DNA from: Orobanche coerulescens | Lineage: Eukaryota; Streptophyta; Magnoliopsida; Lamiales; Orobanchaceae | NCBI GenBank assembly: GCA_033398695.1 | Contig: CM065814.1 | Coordinates: 21,915,501 to 21,979,500, forward strand | DNA length: 64,000 nt | Direction of reading: 5' to 3' | In this document: positions 37,264 through 50,189 of the stretch, piece after piece | Position numbering within the stretch: position 1 is the stretch's first letter | How the letters are laid out: each line of letters starts with the position of its first letter | Notes under the pieces: model-generated | What the model saw: the letters and a program-made list of their open reading frames with translations, nothing else | Told to the model about the DNA's origin: nothing | Databases searched by the model: none | Position numbers and translations under genes: made by a program

Positions 37264-37600
37264 CACTACTACAAATCTGGGCTTAGGAGACACTGCTTCA
37301 ATAGCGCTTCTTCATAAACGCTATGCAAGCATTACACTTGGACAGCGCTTCTCCAGAAAAGCGTGTTACAAGTTATTGTGAAGAATTATAAAATTAAATG
37401 AAAAATAAAAGAAAATACTTCAATAGAGTTTTTTTAAGGAGCGTTGTTGTAGCGTTTATCTACGATAGCGCTTTTAGAAGCGCTATTGTAGTTAGCATTT
37501 TTTAAGTAATTATTTTTTAATTTTGAATTTTTTTTATAGTACGTTAGCGTTATCCAAAGCGCTTTATATGTTAAAGCAATAATTATTTTTATTCTTTATT
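37264..37600. repeat. Left TIR and subterminal repeat region of CACTA
   Basis: After the 17-bp TIR, short motifs centred on AGCGCT recur in direct and inverted orientation (about 37302, 37353, 37468, 37479, 37558). In En/Spm elements such arrays bind the TnpA protein. The right counterpart is 50190-50514. Confidence 0.8.
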
Positions 37601-40600
37601 TTCTTTTACAGGTTACATGTGTTTTTTGTTAAGAGGAAAAAACGGCAGAAAAACCTACACACACATATCTTCTTTTTTTTTGCTCCATCGGTAATTAAGG
37701 AAGAAGAGAAAAACCCAGCACAAGAAGAGAAACCCAGAAGAATCCCAGCAATTGAAGAATCCAATCAAGTCTTCAATCAAGTTCAATCGATCAACATCAG
37801 CATCAATCTTCAATCGAAATCCAGCAAATAGAGCGGGTTATTTTTAGGGTTTTGCGCAAATCAGTCAACCCAACAACCAAGGTAATTCACTGTTCTCCGC
37901 TCATCCATGTTAAGGTTTAAAAAGAAAGATTTAAAGATTATGTTTTTGTTAAATTTATAAAATTGAGACTGATTTTGAAGTTGGAACGATAATTCTAAAC
38001 TGGATATCTATTCTTAGTGTTAACTGGTATTTTTATGATTTTCTTGCTACACTTGGATTACTTGGTGGGAAAGATGAAATTTAGTTTGAAGTATTTAACA
38101 AGTAACACAGTATAGAGATGGTCACTGCCTTTTCCATTGTTGCAGAACAAAAATGATATGGATCTCCATTTTCCATTGTTAGGGTATTTTGATTTGGGGT
38201 TTTGCGTAGAGATTTAATTCAATGTTAGGATCCATTTGTTTATATTTTTCGTTTGATTTGAGATGGTGTTTGTTTTGGGTAGTGTTGTAGGTTTTTGAAG
38301 GGATGGTGTTTCATGATTTATAAAAAAAAAAAAAAGAAGAAGAAGAAGAAGAAGAAGAATTTTAAAGAATTTCTGGATTTGTGATGAAGAATGTGGAGTT
38401 GAAGCGGTGAATACGGTGTTGAAGATGAAGAATGTGGTGTTTGTTTCAGTCCCTCTAAAAATAATTAAATAATGAGTCACAAAATGCTACGTCAACATCG
38501 AAATCTTATGTGGCAGTGGTTTAGTCAGCAAATCTAATGCCATGTCATCACAATACGATGGGAATCTGATATTACAGGGGATTTTTTTTAAAGACGAAAA
38601 TCCAAGTTCGCCTATATTACAGGGACTCAAAACAAAATTTGCCCTAAAATTAAGGTTGATCAAGTAAGCTCAAATAAGCTCCTAGTAGCTTGTTTAAGCT
38701 ATCAGAAACATTTCAAATTCAGTTTACAACTCTAATAGAAAAATTCACAAAAATCAAGAAAAATAGTGAGAAATTCAAAAATCATGGAGAATGATCAAGA
38801 AAGCTGAAGTAGGATTGACTTTGGATTGCTTATTGGTTTAGTGCTTACTGGGAAGCTTTAGGTTGTGTTTGTATACTTCAGTTCTCAGTTTGAGCTTGGA
38901 AACCACTTGTAAGCCCTTTTTGATCCATTTTGTCATTTCACTGTTTAAGTGTTCAAAAGCTTAAATCTCTGTGTTTTTATATTCATTAGTTGTAGTTAAG
39001 CATAATCAAACCATAAAAACAGTCACTTGTTCTTTAAAATTTATAGTTGCTAAAAATCTTGTTTTCACAGTTAAAATAGCATAAGTGAAAATTCTTAGTT
39101 TTATGTTGATAGTGTTGTTGTTTGATGCTTAATCAGTCTTAATAAATGATTTTAGAAGGTTTGTAGTAAGTTTCATGGTCTTAATCTGCTTAAATCTTTG
39201 AAAAGTTGTAAAACAGTCCTATAAAGGATTGTTTGGATTAGTCTGTGTAACTGTATTGAAGGTTGTTCTATCCATTGTTTTTGTTTGGTACATGTCTCAG
39301 TAGGTCTTAAGAACTCAAAAAAACAAGAAAAATCAGTCCTAATTCCATAAAAAGTCAAAATCACTTTTTAACTTGCCTTAAGCCATAACTGTTAAGACGC
39401 TGCATTGTGAAAGTCATCATATTAGCTTAAAACCTGTTATTCTAGCTTAAATTAGTCTTAATTCAGCTTAATATAACATATTTAATGAGTAGGATAGATC
39501 ACAAGTTCATAAAAGTCAAACCTTTAGTATAAATCAAAAAGTTTTGAATAAACTTTACAATTTCATTGTGATCTTACTGTTAGGATCTAGGATTTGTGCT
39601 TTTGGGAAATGAATATTTAGCTGCTAAACTAAATTATAAAAATAGTAGTTCACTTTTAATTAGCTTATTCAGTGCTTATTTCCTAGCTTGTTTTAGACCC
39701 TTGTCTGAGAAAGTGCCCTGTGCACAGTTGTGGTACCCCATTTCACAAGCTTTCAGAGAGCTTATTAGCTAGCTTAAGCTTGTGTAATTTAGCTTTTTGA
39801 GAAGCTCACCTAGCCATCTAAAGGTTCCAGTTCTTGTTTTTTCCATTTTCAGCTTATTAGATAAGCCTGCAATAGCTTTTTAGTTTCATCCATTTTTACT
39901 CAGTGTACAAATAAGTCAGTGTTCATCAATATTTCAAAAGCCTCTCACAAGCCCATTAGTGTAAGCCAATCCTTGTAATTTAGCTTTTTGGAAAGTTCAA
40001 CTGGTATACTTGTTAATTCCAATTTTACTTTTCATTTCTTAGCTTATTTTAGTGCTTAATATTACCCTAAAAGTGCCTAGTGAATCAACCAAGTGTCTTG
40101 TGCAAACCAGCTAGCTTATGCTTATTTAGAGATTAATTTGTGCTTATTTTCAAGTAAGATTGCTTATTCAGTTATAATATTAGCTTATCATTAGTCCCTT
40201 AGCTTATTTCTAGTATACTTTAGCTTATTCACTAGCTTTATAGCATTTTAGCTTAACTTGTGCTTATTTCCACTAAAAAAGTTAACTGATATGAAATCTT
40301 AAGCTAGTTCAAAGCTTATTAGTCGTTTTTGTAAAAAGTTCCAGTTATAAAAGTTGCTTATTTCAGTGTGTTAAATAAGTTTGTAAAAGAAAATTTCAAA
40401 AAAAAAAATAGTTAGCAAAAAGGGGAGGTCAAGGTTCGAACATGCGACCTCCCCCTTAGGAGAGTGATAAGTGTGTACCTAAATAACTAAAGTTTTTTGT
40501 CACTCTTTTATGTTAAACATTAGATTAAATTTTTGAGTATAGTCCATATCTTCAAGTACTTGAGTATAGAGATTGTGTTGCCCATTTCTTAAAATGTCAC

Positions 40601-40664
40601 TGCCTTGTTTACTATTTACTAATTAATTGTGCTCTTCAGGTTTTATATTTTTGTTAGTGTTTTG
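37601..40664. other. CACTA 5' leader with a dense AGCTTA-rich tract
   Basis: 37619-37880 resembles a transcribed 5' exon (agaagagaaacccagaag..., ending AACCAAG|GTAATT, a good splice donor at about 37882), but the 70-codon frame there has no known domain. A (GAA)n run lies at 38334-38360. From about 38650 to 40380 the motif AGCTTA or its complement recurs dozens of times. No convincing gene is present. Confidence 0.6.
40395..40500 (-). repeat. tRNA-like or SINE-like fragment inside CACTA
   Basis: GGGGAGGTC (40422-40430) and GACCTCCCC (40446-40454) form an inverted pair around GGTTCGAAC, and on the minus strand a GTTCGAACC box resembles the tRNA/SINE B box. Upstream on that strand, CTCTCCTAAGGGGGAGGTCG is common in tRNA-derived plant SINEs. 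No clear target-site duplication was seen. Confidence 0.4.
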
Positions 40665-43600
40665 ATGGATCGCAATTGGATAAATGCACCCCGATTGTCA
40701 AAAGAATATAAGAATGGTGTGTGAAGTTCGTAAATATGCAACTCAACGTGCAAAGGACATTCGTTTTATCTTATGCCCGTGTCAGAAGTGTTTAAATGTT
40801 GTGGAAGTTAATGGTCAGTCCGAGTTGTATGAACACTTAATATGTCATGGTATTGATAGAACTTATACATTTTGGAAATTTCATGGTGAAGATAAAGGGG
40901 AACATAGCTCAAGTAATTGGAATTCAAATTATCAATTTGTAGATACAGATACCAATGTTATGACAGACACTGAGGGTAGAAATTCTAGTGATGAAAAGGA
41001 TATTCCCAATGTGATAAATGAAGAGTTACATGATCATCCCGACATGCATGAGAAGTTAAAGCATGATGCTGCATTACCTTTGTGGCCAGAGTGCACCATT
41101 GCTTCTAAATTGTCGGCTGTGTTGACTTTGTATAACCTAAAGGTTGGACATCAAGTTTCTGATGTGTTCTTCACAGAGTTGCTCACAACTATTAGTGAAC
41201 TCTTGCCAGATGGCAATGTCCTCCCTCGCAGAACATATGAGGCTAAACAAATGCTCAAATCTATCGGGTTAATACATGATAGGATTCATGCTTGTCCAAA
41301 TGACTGTATTCTTTATCGAAAAGAGTATGCAGAGCTTAATGAATGTCCGAAGTGCGGTACAAAACGTTATAAGGATGGTAATTATTCGGCCAAAATCATG
41401 TGGTACTTTCCGTTACTACCGCACTTAGACGGTTGTATGCTAGTGCAGAAGATGCTAAACGTTTGACATGGCATCACGATGGGAGAATTAAAGATGGGAT
41501 GTTGAGACACCCAGCCGATTCACCTCAATGGAAGATATTTGATAATACATATAAGGATTTTGGGAAAGAACCGAGGAATCTTCGCCTAGCACTTTCAACA
41601 GACGGAATGAACCCTTACAAGCTTCAAAATAATTCTCATAGTACCTGGCCTGTGATTCTGATAATCTACAATTTGGCACCATGGTTGTGCATGAAGCGTA
41701 AATATATAATGATGTCTATTTTGATATCTGGTCCCACACAACCTGGTAATGAAATTGATGTATACTTGGCACCTTTAATTGAGGACTTGAAGCTATTGTG
41801 GGAGGAGGGCATTGAAGTGCGTGATGAATATAAGAAAGATCAATTTAGGTTGAAGGCCATGTTATTCGGAACGATAAGTGATTTCCCCGCTTATGGCAAT
41901 CTTTCAGGATACAATGTGAAAGGTTATGATGCATGTCCTTGGTGTGGCGAGGAGACTGATCAACTATATTTGAAACATTGCAAGAAGTGTGTATATATGG
42001 GGCATAGGCGGTGGTTGGACTCGAAACATCGGTTTAGAAATATGCCATCAGTATTCAATGGTGAAGTTGAAGAACGAGGTGCACCTCCTAAAATAACAGG
42101 TGCCGATGTGTTGAAAGAGGTTGAAAACCTAAATGTACAGCTTGGTAAGAAATTTGCAAAGGATGTCCCTACTAAAGGTTGGAAGAAACGTTCAATCTTC
42201 TTTGAATTGAGTTATTGGAAGGACCTTTATGTCAGACATTTCATTGATCTCATGCATGTGCAGAAAAATATTTTTGAGAGCCTAATTGGTACATTGCTAG
42301 GTGTCCCTGGTAAAACTAATAAAGATGGCTACAATGCGAGAATGGATATGAAGGAAATGGGAATAAGAGACGAACTAATTCCTGTGGAGAAACCAGGAAA
42401 AAAATAATATTTACCTCCAGCAGCCCATACTCTATCTAAGGATGAGAAGAGAGTGTTGTTACAAACACTCCATTCTGTCAAGGTTCCAGAAGGATACTCA
42501 TCCAACATCAAGAGTCTTGTTTCTCTGACTGACTTGAAATTAAAAAGTTTAAAATCACATGATTGTCATGTCATAATGGAGAATTTGCTTCCAATTGCTA
42601 TACGTTCCGTATTGCCCGAAAAGGTGCGGGTAACCGTCACAAAATTGTGTTGGTTCTTCAAGTCAATGAGTAGCAAAGTCATTGATCCGAGAAGGTTGTC
42701 GTATCTGCAACGACAAATTGTTGAGACACTTTGTGAGGTTGAGATGTATTTCCCACCATCTTTTTTCGACATCATGGTTCATTTAACTGTTCACCTTATC
42801 TATGAGACTAGGATGTGTGGCCCTGCTCGTATGCGGTGGATGTACCCAGTCGAGCGTTATTTGAAAATATTAAAAGATTATGTGATGAATAGATCCCGGC
42901 CAGAGGGTTGTATAGCAGAACGCTATCTGATAGAAGAAGCAATAGAGTTTTGGTCAGAATTTATCCCAAATGTGGAAGCAATTGGTTTGCCTAGTGCTCG
43001 TCACAATGGTAGGGTTGATGGTGAAGGTGTAACCGGAGGTCAACAAGTAGAGATCGATAGTGCACAATGGCATCGGGTGCACCTTTGTGTTCTACATAAC
43101 AGTGTTGATGTTGTTCCCTTTGTAGATTTACATAAACAAACTCTCAGCTTAGAACATCCAGACAGAGGTGCTAGTTGGATAGAAGTGGATCACAATCGTA
43201 CATTTATTGATTGGTTCAAGAATCATGTCACAAACGAGTTAAATCAAAATAATGAATCAATATCAGATAGAGTTAAATGGTTGTCAAGAGGGCCTGATTC
43301 ATTTGTGTATTCTTACAAATGTTACCTTATAAATGGATACACTTTTTACACGAGAGAACATGATGCAACAAGCACAATGCAGAATAGTGGAGTTGCAATT
43401 ACTGCGACGGCACTACACCAATCATCCAGTGACACTGATCCTGTTTTGGCTAATACGACATACTTTGGCAGAATTGAAAATATTTGGGAGCTCGATTATG
43501 TTGGCTTTAGGGTGCCAGTGTTTGATTGCAGCTGGGTTAACAATGTTAGTGGTGTACATGTTGAAGACTCGGGATTCATAAGGGTTGATCTTGAGAGGGT

Positions 43601-43967
43601 TGGGTACAAAGATGATTCGTTCATTATGGCAACTCAAGCTCAACAAGTGTTCTATGTTACTGATCCAGTTGATAAGAAGTGGTCAATTGTTGTGTTGTCA
43701 AACAAACTCAATAATAGTTATCAAGTCACTGATGGTGTAGACGAAGAAGTCGATAATATAGATGATCCCTTTTCTGGAGTGAATTTTTCCACGATCATGA
43801 ATGGCGATGATGAATATGAATGTTTTTATTCTAGAAATGACCATGATGAGGGAGAATATGTTAATCCAGAATTTCAAAATGTGCATGGGCATAAAAGATC
43901 AAAACCTATCAAGAAGCGTAAAAGAAAAAGTAAATCCAAGAAATGTATGTTTGCTTTGTTATCATAA
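40665..43967 (+). pseudogene. CACTA transposase (TnpD / TNP2 family), two frameshifts and one stop
   Basis: TnpD-type transposases cut and join CACTA ends in the nucleus. The start at 40665 reads MDRNWINAPRLSKEYKNGV, the usual beginning of the transposase-associated domain. A frameshift near 40722 moves on to the CPCQKCLN zinc-finger part (frame 40684-41466). A second frameshift near 41425 leads into the TNP2 core (41400-42407), with LRLALSTDGMNPY and YDACPWCGEET, ending in FFELSYWKDLYVRHFIDLMH. An in-frame TAA at 42405-42407 breaks GKK*YLPPAAHTLS. After it the same frame runs open to 43967 through the DUF4218 part (HLTVHLIYETRMCGPARMRW) and the DUF4216 part, ending in a lysine/arginine-rich tail. 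The overall length fits the family. The three lesions make it inactive unless transcripts are corrected. Confidence 0.92.
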
Positions 43968-46900
43968 CTTATCTGCTATTGTGTTTTTTTTGGTATAATA
44001 TGTCTTGTATGATGAACTTGTAACATGAAATATCTTAATCTTTTTATTAAATGGTGTTACTGATCATGTTTTGTGTTTTTTTGTTTAGAATCATGACTGG
44101 TGGATCGCACGACACAACCGGCACTATTGGCACCAATGGAACTAGTAGTGCCACGGATAAAAGTGCGAAGCGAGGTATAGTAAATATGTTGAAGGTCAAG
44201 AAAGCTAGGACTAAAGGCATAGTGCAAAAGGTAGCGAAAACTAATATAATGATTAACAGTACTTATATATATATATATGTATAAGTATATATATTTATTT
44301 ATTTATTTATATTAAGCACTTCCAGTTTCTTAAATACCATGTATCATTTATATTATATATTTTTAGGTGAATTGGAATGAGATGGGACAACCGATTGGAA
44401 AAGAGTCTATGACTCTAGCACATTTTATCGGCTCTTATGTAAGAAGGCATGTCCCAATCACATGTGATAATTGGCGTAACAAGGATTTGCTCAATGTGAA
44501 ACAAGCTTTGTGGGATGAAATCAAGGTATCATATTTCCTTAATAATTTTACATTAACAGATCTATTTACGTGTGATTATTTTTATATTCTTCTTTATTAA
44601 AAAATTCTTTATTGAATTGTCAGATCACTTTCCAGTATGGTCCCAGTGCATTGTCAGATCTGATTTATTGAATCTTTTTGTAAAACAAATATGTAGGAAA
44701 CCTTCAATGGGGTTGAAGAAGAACATAGAAAAAAAATAATTACTCGTGCCGGGAACCTTCATCGACAATTTAGAACTAGATCGAGGACTCTTGCTAGAGA
44801 TGAAAATGGTAACTACTCTACATCGCCACCTCCTTTGTATGCACACTTTTCGACTGTGACCCCTTGCTGGAAGGAGTTTGTGCAGAAGTCGATGAAAGTA
44901 GATTTTCTAGTAAGCTTATTCCTTAACTAGTGAGGTGTTATATTTAAAAGCAATTTACTTCATTGGATATTGTATTTGATAGTTGAAATTCAAATATAGG
45001 AAAAAAGTAATAAGAATAAAGAGCGAGCAAAAGCAATGGAGGCTCGATACAGGAAAGCATGTGTTGGCTATGCGCGCCTTAGAGAGATAATTGTAAGTGA
45101 GTTGTATGTTGCACAGTGGGTGTATTTCTTTGCCTTTTTCTTTCTAATAAGAAACCGTTTAAAGGTAGTAAGTGATTCTGAACTTTATGATTCATTGAAT
45201 CATTGTATCAACATATGCAAAATGGTATGCTCAAGTAATTTTGTAAAATCTTGTGCATGGTTTGTGTTTTTTTTTCAGGCTGCAAGTTTTGGGTGGTTTA
45301 TAGTAAAGCTTATATGAATATAATTAGGAAAATTGATTTCTGTACAGATTAAAGAAAAAATTAAAAAAGGTGAACAAAACCCTGTTGTGACTCGACTAGA
45401 TGCGTGGGAGTATGCTAGACGTAATGCAGAGGGTATAGTCGACGATCCTGGTGCAATTCAACTCCTCGAGGATGTGGTAACAATTAATCTTTCCATTTCA
45501 CTAATTTATTTATGACTTGCAGTGCACTGATACTCGTTAACATTATGTTTGAAATTGTATCATTTGTTAGGTTGCCATTTCAGATCAGTTCCCAGAACAT
45601 GAGCTTACTAATATTGGAACTGATGATTTGCTTGCTCGTTTAATACCATTAGAGTATTCCGGACGATTGAGAGCTGTCGGATGGGGTGTAACTAAGACCA
45701 CATTGCAGACAATATCGTCTGTCAGCGAGCTATCACAGTTGAAAAATGATATTTCCTATCTGAAAAATGAAATTAAGGAGCTGAAAAGCAAGGGCTGTAA
45801 AACACAGGGGGTGCATTCTGGAGGTTCTAGCCATATGGATAATTTTGACATCGATAATTTAGACATGGATAATCATGTTGATGAAGGTTATGATGGCCAT
45901 ATTGATGTTAGTTTAGGTGAAGCCCTTCCAGAGGTAGTCTTTCTTCTCCGGATTATATTTATTATTTTACGTACCTTTTTTGAATTTTGCTTATGTGGTA
46001 GACTTTTACATCGGGACAGTATACAATCATAATTTATATACAAAAGTCGCATTAATATCTGTAAAACCCCAGCTGCCTCGTAACGTATACAAGTTTCTGA
46101 CCAATAAATAAACAACACATGAAATTTGAAACCAAAATGATACTTGATGACGTAAGAATGTATACTTTTGGCAGAATTAGTAGTGCTATTTTTATTTGTA
46201 GAACATAGTTAGAAAATTTATTACCATTTTGTTTACCTATATGTCATCATTGATAATGTTTCCAAATATTTCAAAATATAGGGAAAAAATCCTTGTTATT
46301 TGTATTTGGATCCCGATCGTAGATATGTTGGGCAAGGGATCTTGCATAATGACCTCAATGATGGAATCCTTCACGGTGTTCCACTCGAAGAAGGATATGT
46401 GAGGGTGCAATTTGAAGTGGCAGAAAAACCAGAGTTAAAAAGTAAGCTACCTAGACCTTGTGATGAGGCCAACCTTGTTGGTGAAGCTCCCAGATATTTT
46501 CTTGCATGGCCACGCAAATTGGTCTCCATGAAACTAGAGGTCTGGTATATATTCTCATTTTTCTCTTACATGTATAATTGTAAAACAAGCATGTTGTGGA
46601 TATAATTCTAGACTTCTAGAAATTTAATGATTCAATGATCATCTTGTCTCAGTTGTATATATTTTGTTATATCCTAGACACGGCCCAAAACCATGAACAA
46701 GGAAAAAATCAAGCATTCTATGGGCCATGAGAATGTTAAGGATCCAGAGAAGGAGAAAATAGTAGAATCAATTGCTGGTGTGTCGTCGAGACAACTAGGT
46801 TATCCTCTTCCAGAAGATGTTAGTCATGATGGAGTTTTGGAGGTAGTTCGTCTTGTTGTTATGTTCGATCGTGTTACTGATATAGAGGTTGATACGGGAC

Positions 46901-47459
46901 CTTTCTGGAATGCGGATCCTTGGATTGAACATATTAATAAGGAGAATGTTTTGGAGGTATTGGATACCCAATGGTTAAGTGCTTCGATCCTCGTCTTTTA
47001 CATCAGGTAATATGAACACTTAATAGATTTCACAACACCCGGTCCAAGTTCTAATCATGTTTTCTTTTTGTGAACTAAAGGTATTTATGTGAGGTCTATT
47101 TATCCAGAAATCTGGACTAGGTAACCAAGTTCTCTTTCGCATCACCTCATCATATCGTGTCTCCCTCGGTGGATAGTTTTGAGGCATCCACTCATTTGGC
47201 AAAGTGTATGCTTAGATATGTTGACAAAGACCACCTACTTTTGGTGCCTTACAATGTTTCGTAAGTTTTACTTTTTGAATCTATAATTCATTGAATTTAT
47301 TTAATTGCTTCTAACTATATAATAAATAAAATGTAGAAAACATTGGGTTTTGGTTGCTATTAACACCACAACAGAGAGTATCTACTTTATGGATCCAGCT
47401 CCTATGACAACCATTGCAAAGTACAAGAGTTTGAAAGCGCTGGTAGAAAAGTAAGTTTA

Positions 47460-49440
47460 TATAGATGAGCAACCAACTACGTTAATTATTAACCTCTATT
47501 AAAGTCTACATGATAACCTCTAGCAGTTATTTGACTCACACTCAAAGAACGTTTTGATATCTATAGAAGATGTGATCTCCATTACTTTATCTCTAGACAT
47601 CCGAGTTTACGGATTAGCTCGCCCCTTATGTTGTAATATGGAAACTTCCTTGTTATCAAGAAAGCATTAGTACTAGTAAGTGTATTTTACCAAAAAATCA
47701 AATTTTAAGAACATGCGTTTAGGTTTGACGTCAATTATATAATCAAGAGATATGGAGACAGTCATTGTTAGGACTTATTAGGACTCAATGACTATTTGTT
47801 CCATTGATTTGAATTTAGATAAATAAATTTTGTCGCTTTGCAATACTAAATCCAAATTGCTGCTACTTGTGGTGCCATAACATGCCAAAACGAATGTGGT
47901 TTTCTCTATAAGTAGAGGAACATTTACTTCGTTAATAATTTGTAGTATTCTCAAATAGCAATTAATGTTTCTGAAACTTCTAATGTTTTTGAACAATAAA
48001 GATTGAGCGGAAATTGCCAACCGAGTATGACCATTATATTTCCTTATGAACATTAACATACCTTATTCATCCTCCTTTTTAAAATGACCCTGTTGATTGG
48101 TTTGGAAGAAGACACGTTATTTGCATGTGACATGGGATTTTAGTGGTACTCCCTGATTGAGTTTTGCTCTGCCTTTTTCGGATGAGTTTTTGATTATCAC
48201 CTTTAGATTTGGGCTTCCTATGCATTTTCGTAACCATTAGGTCATCATTAATCAAAATTCGGATTCATTAGATGAGAGTAATGATTGTTTACCCTAGGTG
48301 TATTTACGGGACTGGGATATTCTCTATCCAGCTATTATGATGTTGATTTTTCGTTACATGTGTTATGTGATTTATTAGTAACATAAGCATATGACGTGTT
48401 GTTAATGGATTCGAGGAATCGTAGTATTGATACTAGAAATAAATCCTCCAAAGATTGTTTCTTCCCCGATCTGGATCTTTGTTAACATGCTCCAACTTTT
48501 TTTTACCTTTATTATAAAGCCGTGGAGTTGACGGTTTCAAAGTTTGATTCATGTTAGCCGACCCCAAATCATTTTGGGACTAAGACTTAGATGTTGTTGT
48601 TGTTGTATTATAAAGCCGTGGAAGTAGATGGGCCATTCTCCTTCTCAGAGTTTATTTTTCCCAACTTGGGGCCGGAAGTGTTTCCTTCTCTTTCTACTGA
48701 ATTATGTCTACTTCCCTCTTTATTCTATGATTCGACCCGCAGGATTTTCATCGATATATAGTTCATTATATGAAATGTATCCTTTGGCTGCTTTATCTCT
48801 ACAATTTTTTTTGGCAAGTTTGGAATAAAAAATTGCGCTTTAGCAATGTTGTTTGGTGAAGTTCTGCCATGCCATATGTGAATATCTTATTCGTCATCTT
48901 GAGCAACTGGGTTATCCTCTTCTTAGTAGTAACATGTTCATTTTATGAAACTAAAATTTGTAGGTAGCTCTTGGTTATTACGATTTAGTCAAGATGATAC
49001 AGGGACATAGATATCTTGCGGCTGCATGTTTTATCACATCAGACATCAGACATCAGACATCTCGATTCTATTCTTTCATTTTCAAGAGATTGATTTTTAA
49101 ATGTTAAATGCAATGTTTTAAGAAATGACTTTAACTTAGAAAAATTATCAAGATCAAAGTTATAAACTACCTCGGTACCTTGTCGATTTGCGGTCTTAGG
49201 TTCCATGTTGGCTATCAAAGCATAATTGACTTTTTCATCGTAATCAAGAGTCTCGCCCAATCTTTATTATTAATGTGTAGTTTAAGCTTGAGGATGATGT
49301 AGATAGAATGATATATCCGATGGGATCATCGATTTATAATGTCGCTTGTGACAAATTTTATCTATATTCACCGGGAAACTGATTAATTATTAAAAATAGA
49401 AATTACGTATGATGTTGATGTGGAAGAAACGTTTTCTTTT
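47460..49440. other. Long intron or inserted segment inside CACTA protease gene
   Basis: About 2 kb without coding signal between the exon coding KHWVLV and the last exons. It holds the 79-bp RTE insertion and a short triple repeat CAGACAT at 49039-49060. Some of it may be a further degraded insertion. Confidence 0.5.
48527..48605 (+). mobile_element. 79-bp RTE-type 3'-end insertion with 17-bp target-site duplication
   Basis: TATTATAAAGCCGTGGA occurs at 48510-48526 and again at 48606-48622. Between them is a short insert, ...GTTAGCCGACCCCAAATC...TTTGGGACTAAGACTTAGATG(TTG)n, whose end is the typical plant RTE LINE or RTE-mobilised SINE tail. It is a heavily 5'-truncated retrotransposition event inside an intron of the CACTA protease gene. 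Confidence 0.85.
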
Positions 49441-50189
49441 GACAGTGCTATGAGGTGTTTTCGTACTAATTGTGGGAGGAGTTGCACTAGATCGTTTAAC
49501 ACTTTTAAATGGACAACTATACAGGTGATTGATTTTCTTTAAGTTATGTTAATTAACTACCTGCTATATTTCAAGCACAGTGCAAGGCGAAATGTTGACA
49601 TATTTATAAATTGTTATTTACAGTGCCCCAAGCAACTTACAAGTGATGGCATCTCTTGCGGCTATTATGTTGGATGCTATATTGAGGATTTATTGCTCAA
49701 TGAAACAAGTATTGGCGTAAATGTATGGATATGTTAATATTTCCTAAAAAAGTGTATATCTTTTCATACGATCCGAATAGTAATATATGTATTTGCTTTG
49801 GTGTACAATTGACCTGCTCCCACAGTCAAGTTCTACTCTCCGACAAAATGGTTCGCCTTCCGGAAAAGCTGGCAGGTATTTGTACAACAGATTTCTCAAG
49901 GGCAAATTGTTGAAGTAGTCTTTGATCATTTTGGTTTAAATCTATAGTTACTTGTTTTTATTATCTATTAATGTATGAAATAGTTCTGGATAATTTGACT
50001 CTTGTATGTATTATTAATTTTTTCAAGTTTTATGGAAGTTGATATATTTGGGATTTATTTCAGGCATATTAAAGTTATTTGATCTGCGTTATACTGTTGC
50101 TTGAGATGCTTGGGTTGCATTACCATTTTAGATTTGGAGTTTGTAAAATTTTCTATTTATAAAATTTTATGAATGTTCAGGTAAAAAAA

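Larger units (their letters stand above)
44094..49720 (+). pseudogene. CACTA second gene: transposase_24-like region, coiled coil, C48 (Ulp1-type) protease
   Basis: A multi-exon plus-strand gene downstream of TnpD. Proposed exons by GT-AG borders: about 44094-44255, 44373-44528 (VNWNEMGQPIGKES, SYVRRHVPITCDNW), 44698-44909, 45000-45088, 45348-45476 (RLDAWEYARRNAEG), 45571-45931 (heptad-like SVSELSQLKNDISYLKNE), 46283-46539 (YLYLDPDRRYVGQGILH), 46679-47006, 47083-47262, 47337-47450, 49446-49524 and 49624-49720. The early exons resemble the Plant transposase_24/Ptta-En-Spm family. The later ones show a Ulp1-like fold: HW in KHWVLVAINTTTE, an acidic residue in YFMDPAP, Q in CPKQ and C in ISCGYYV, the expected His-Asp-Gln-Cys set. 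One exon (47083-47262) has an in-frame TAG after LSRNLD. The large intron before the last exons holds an old insertion. Protease-bearing CACTA elements are known; the substrate here is unknown. The exon limits are my reading. Confidence 0.7.

Noticed and set aside
37619..37831. 70-codon frame at the CACTA left end
   Set aside because: The composition looks like a 5' untranslated exon followed by a splice donor; no domain or plausible protein.
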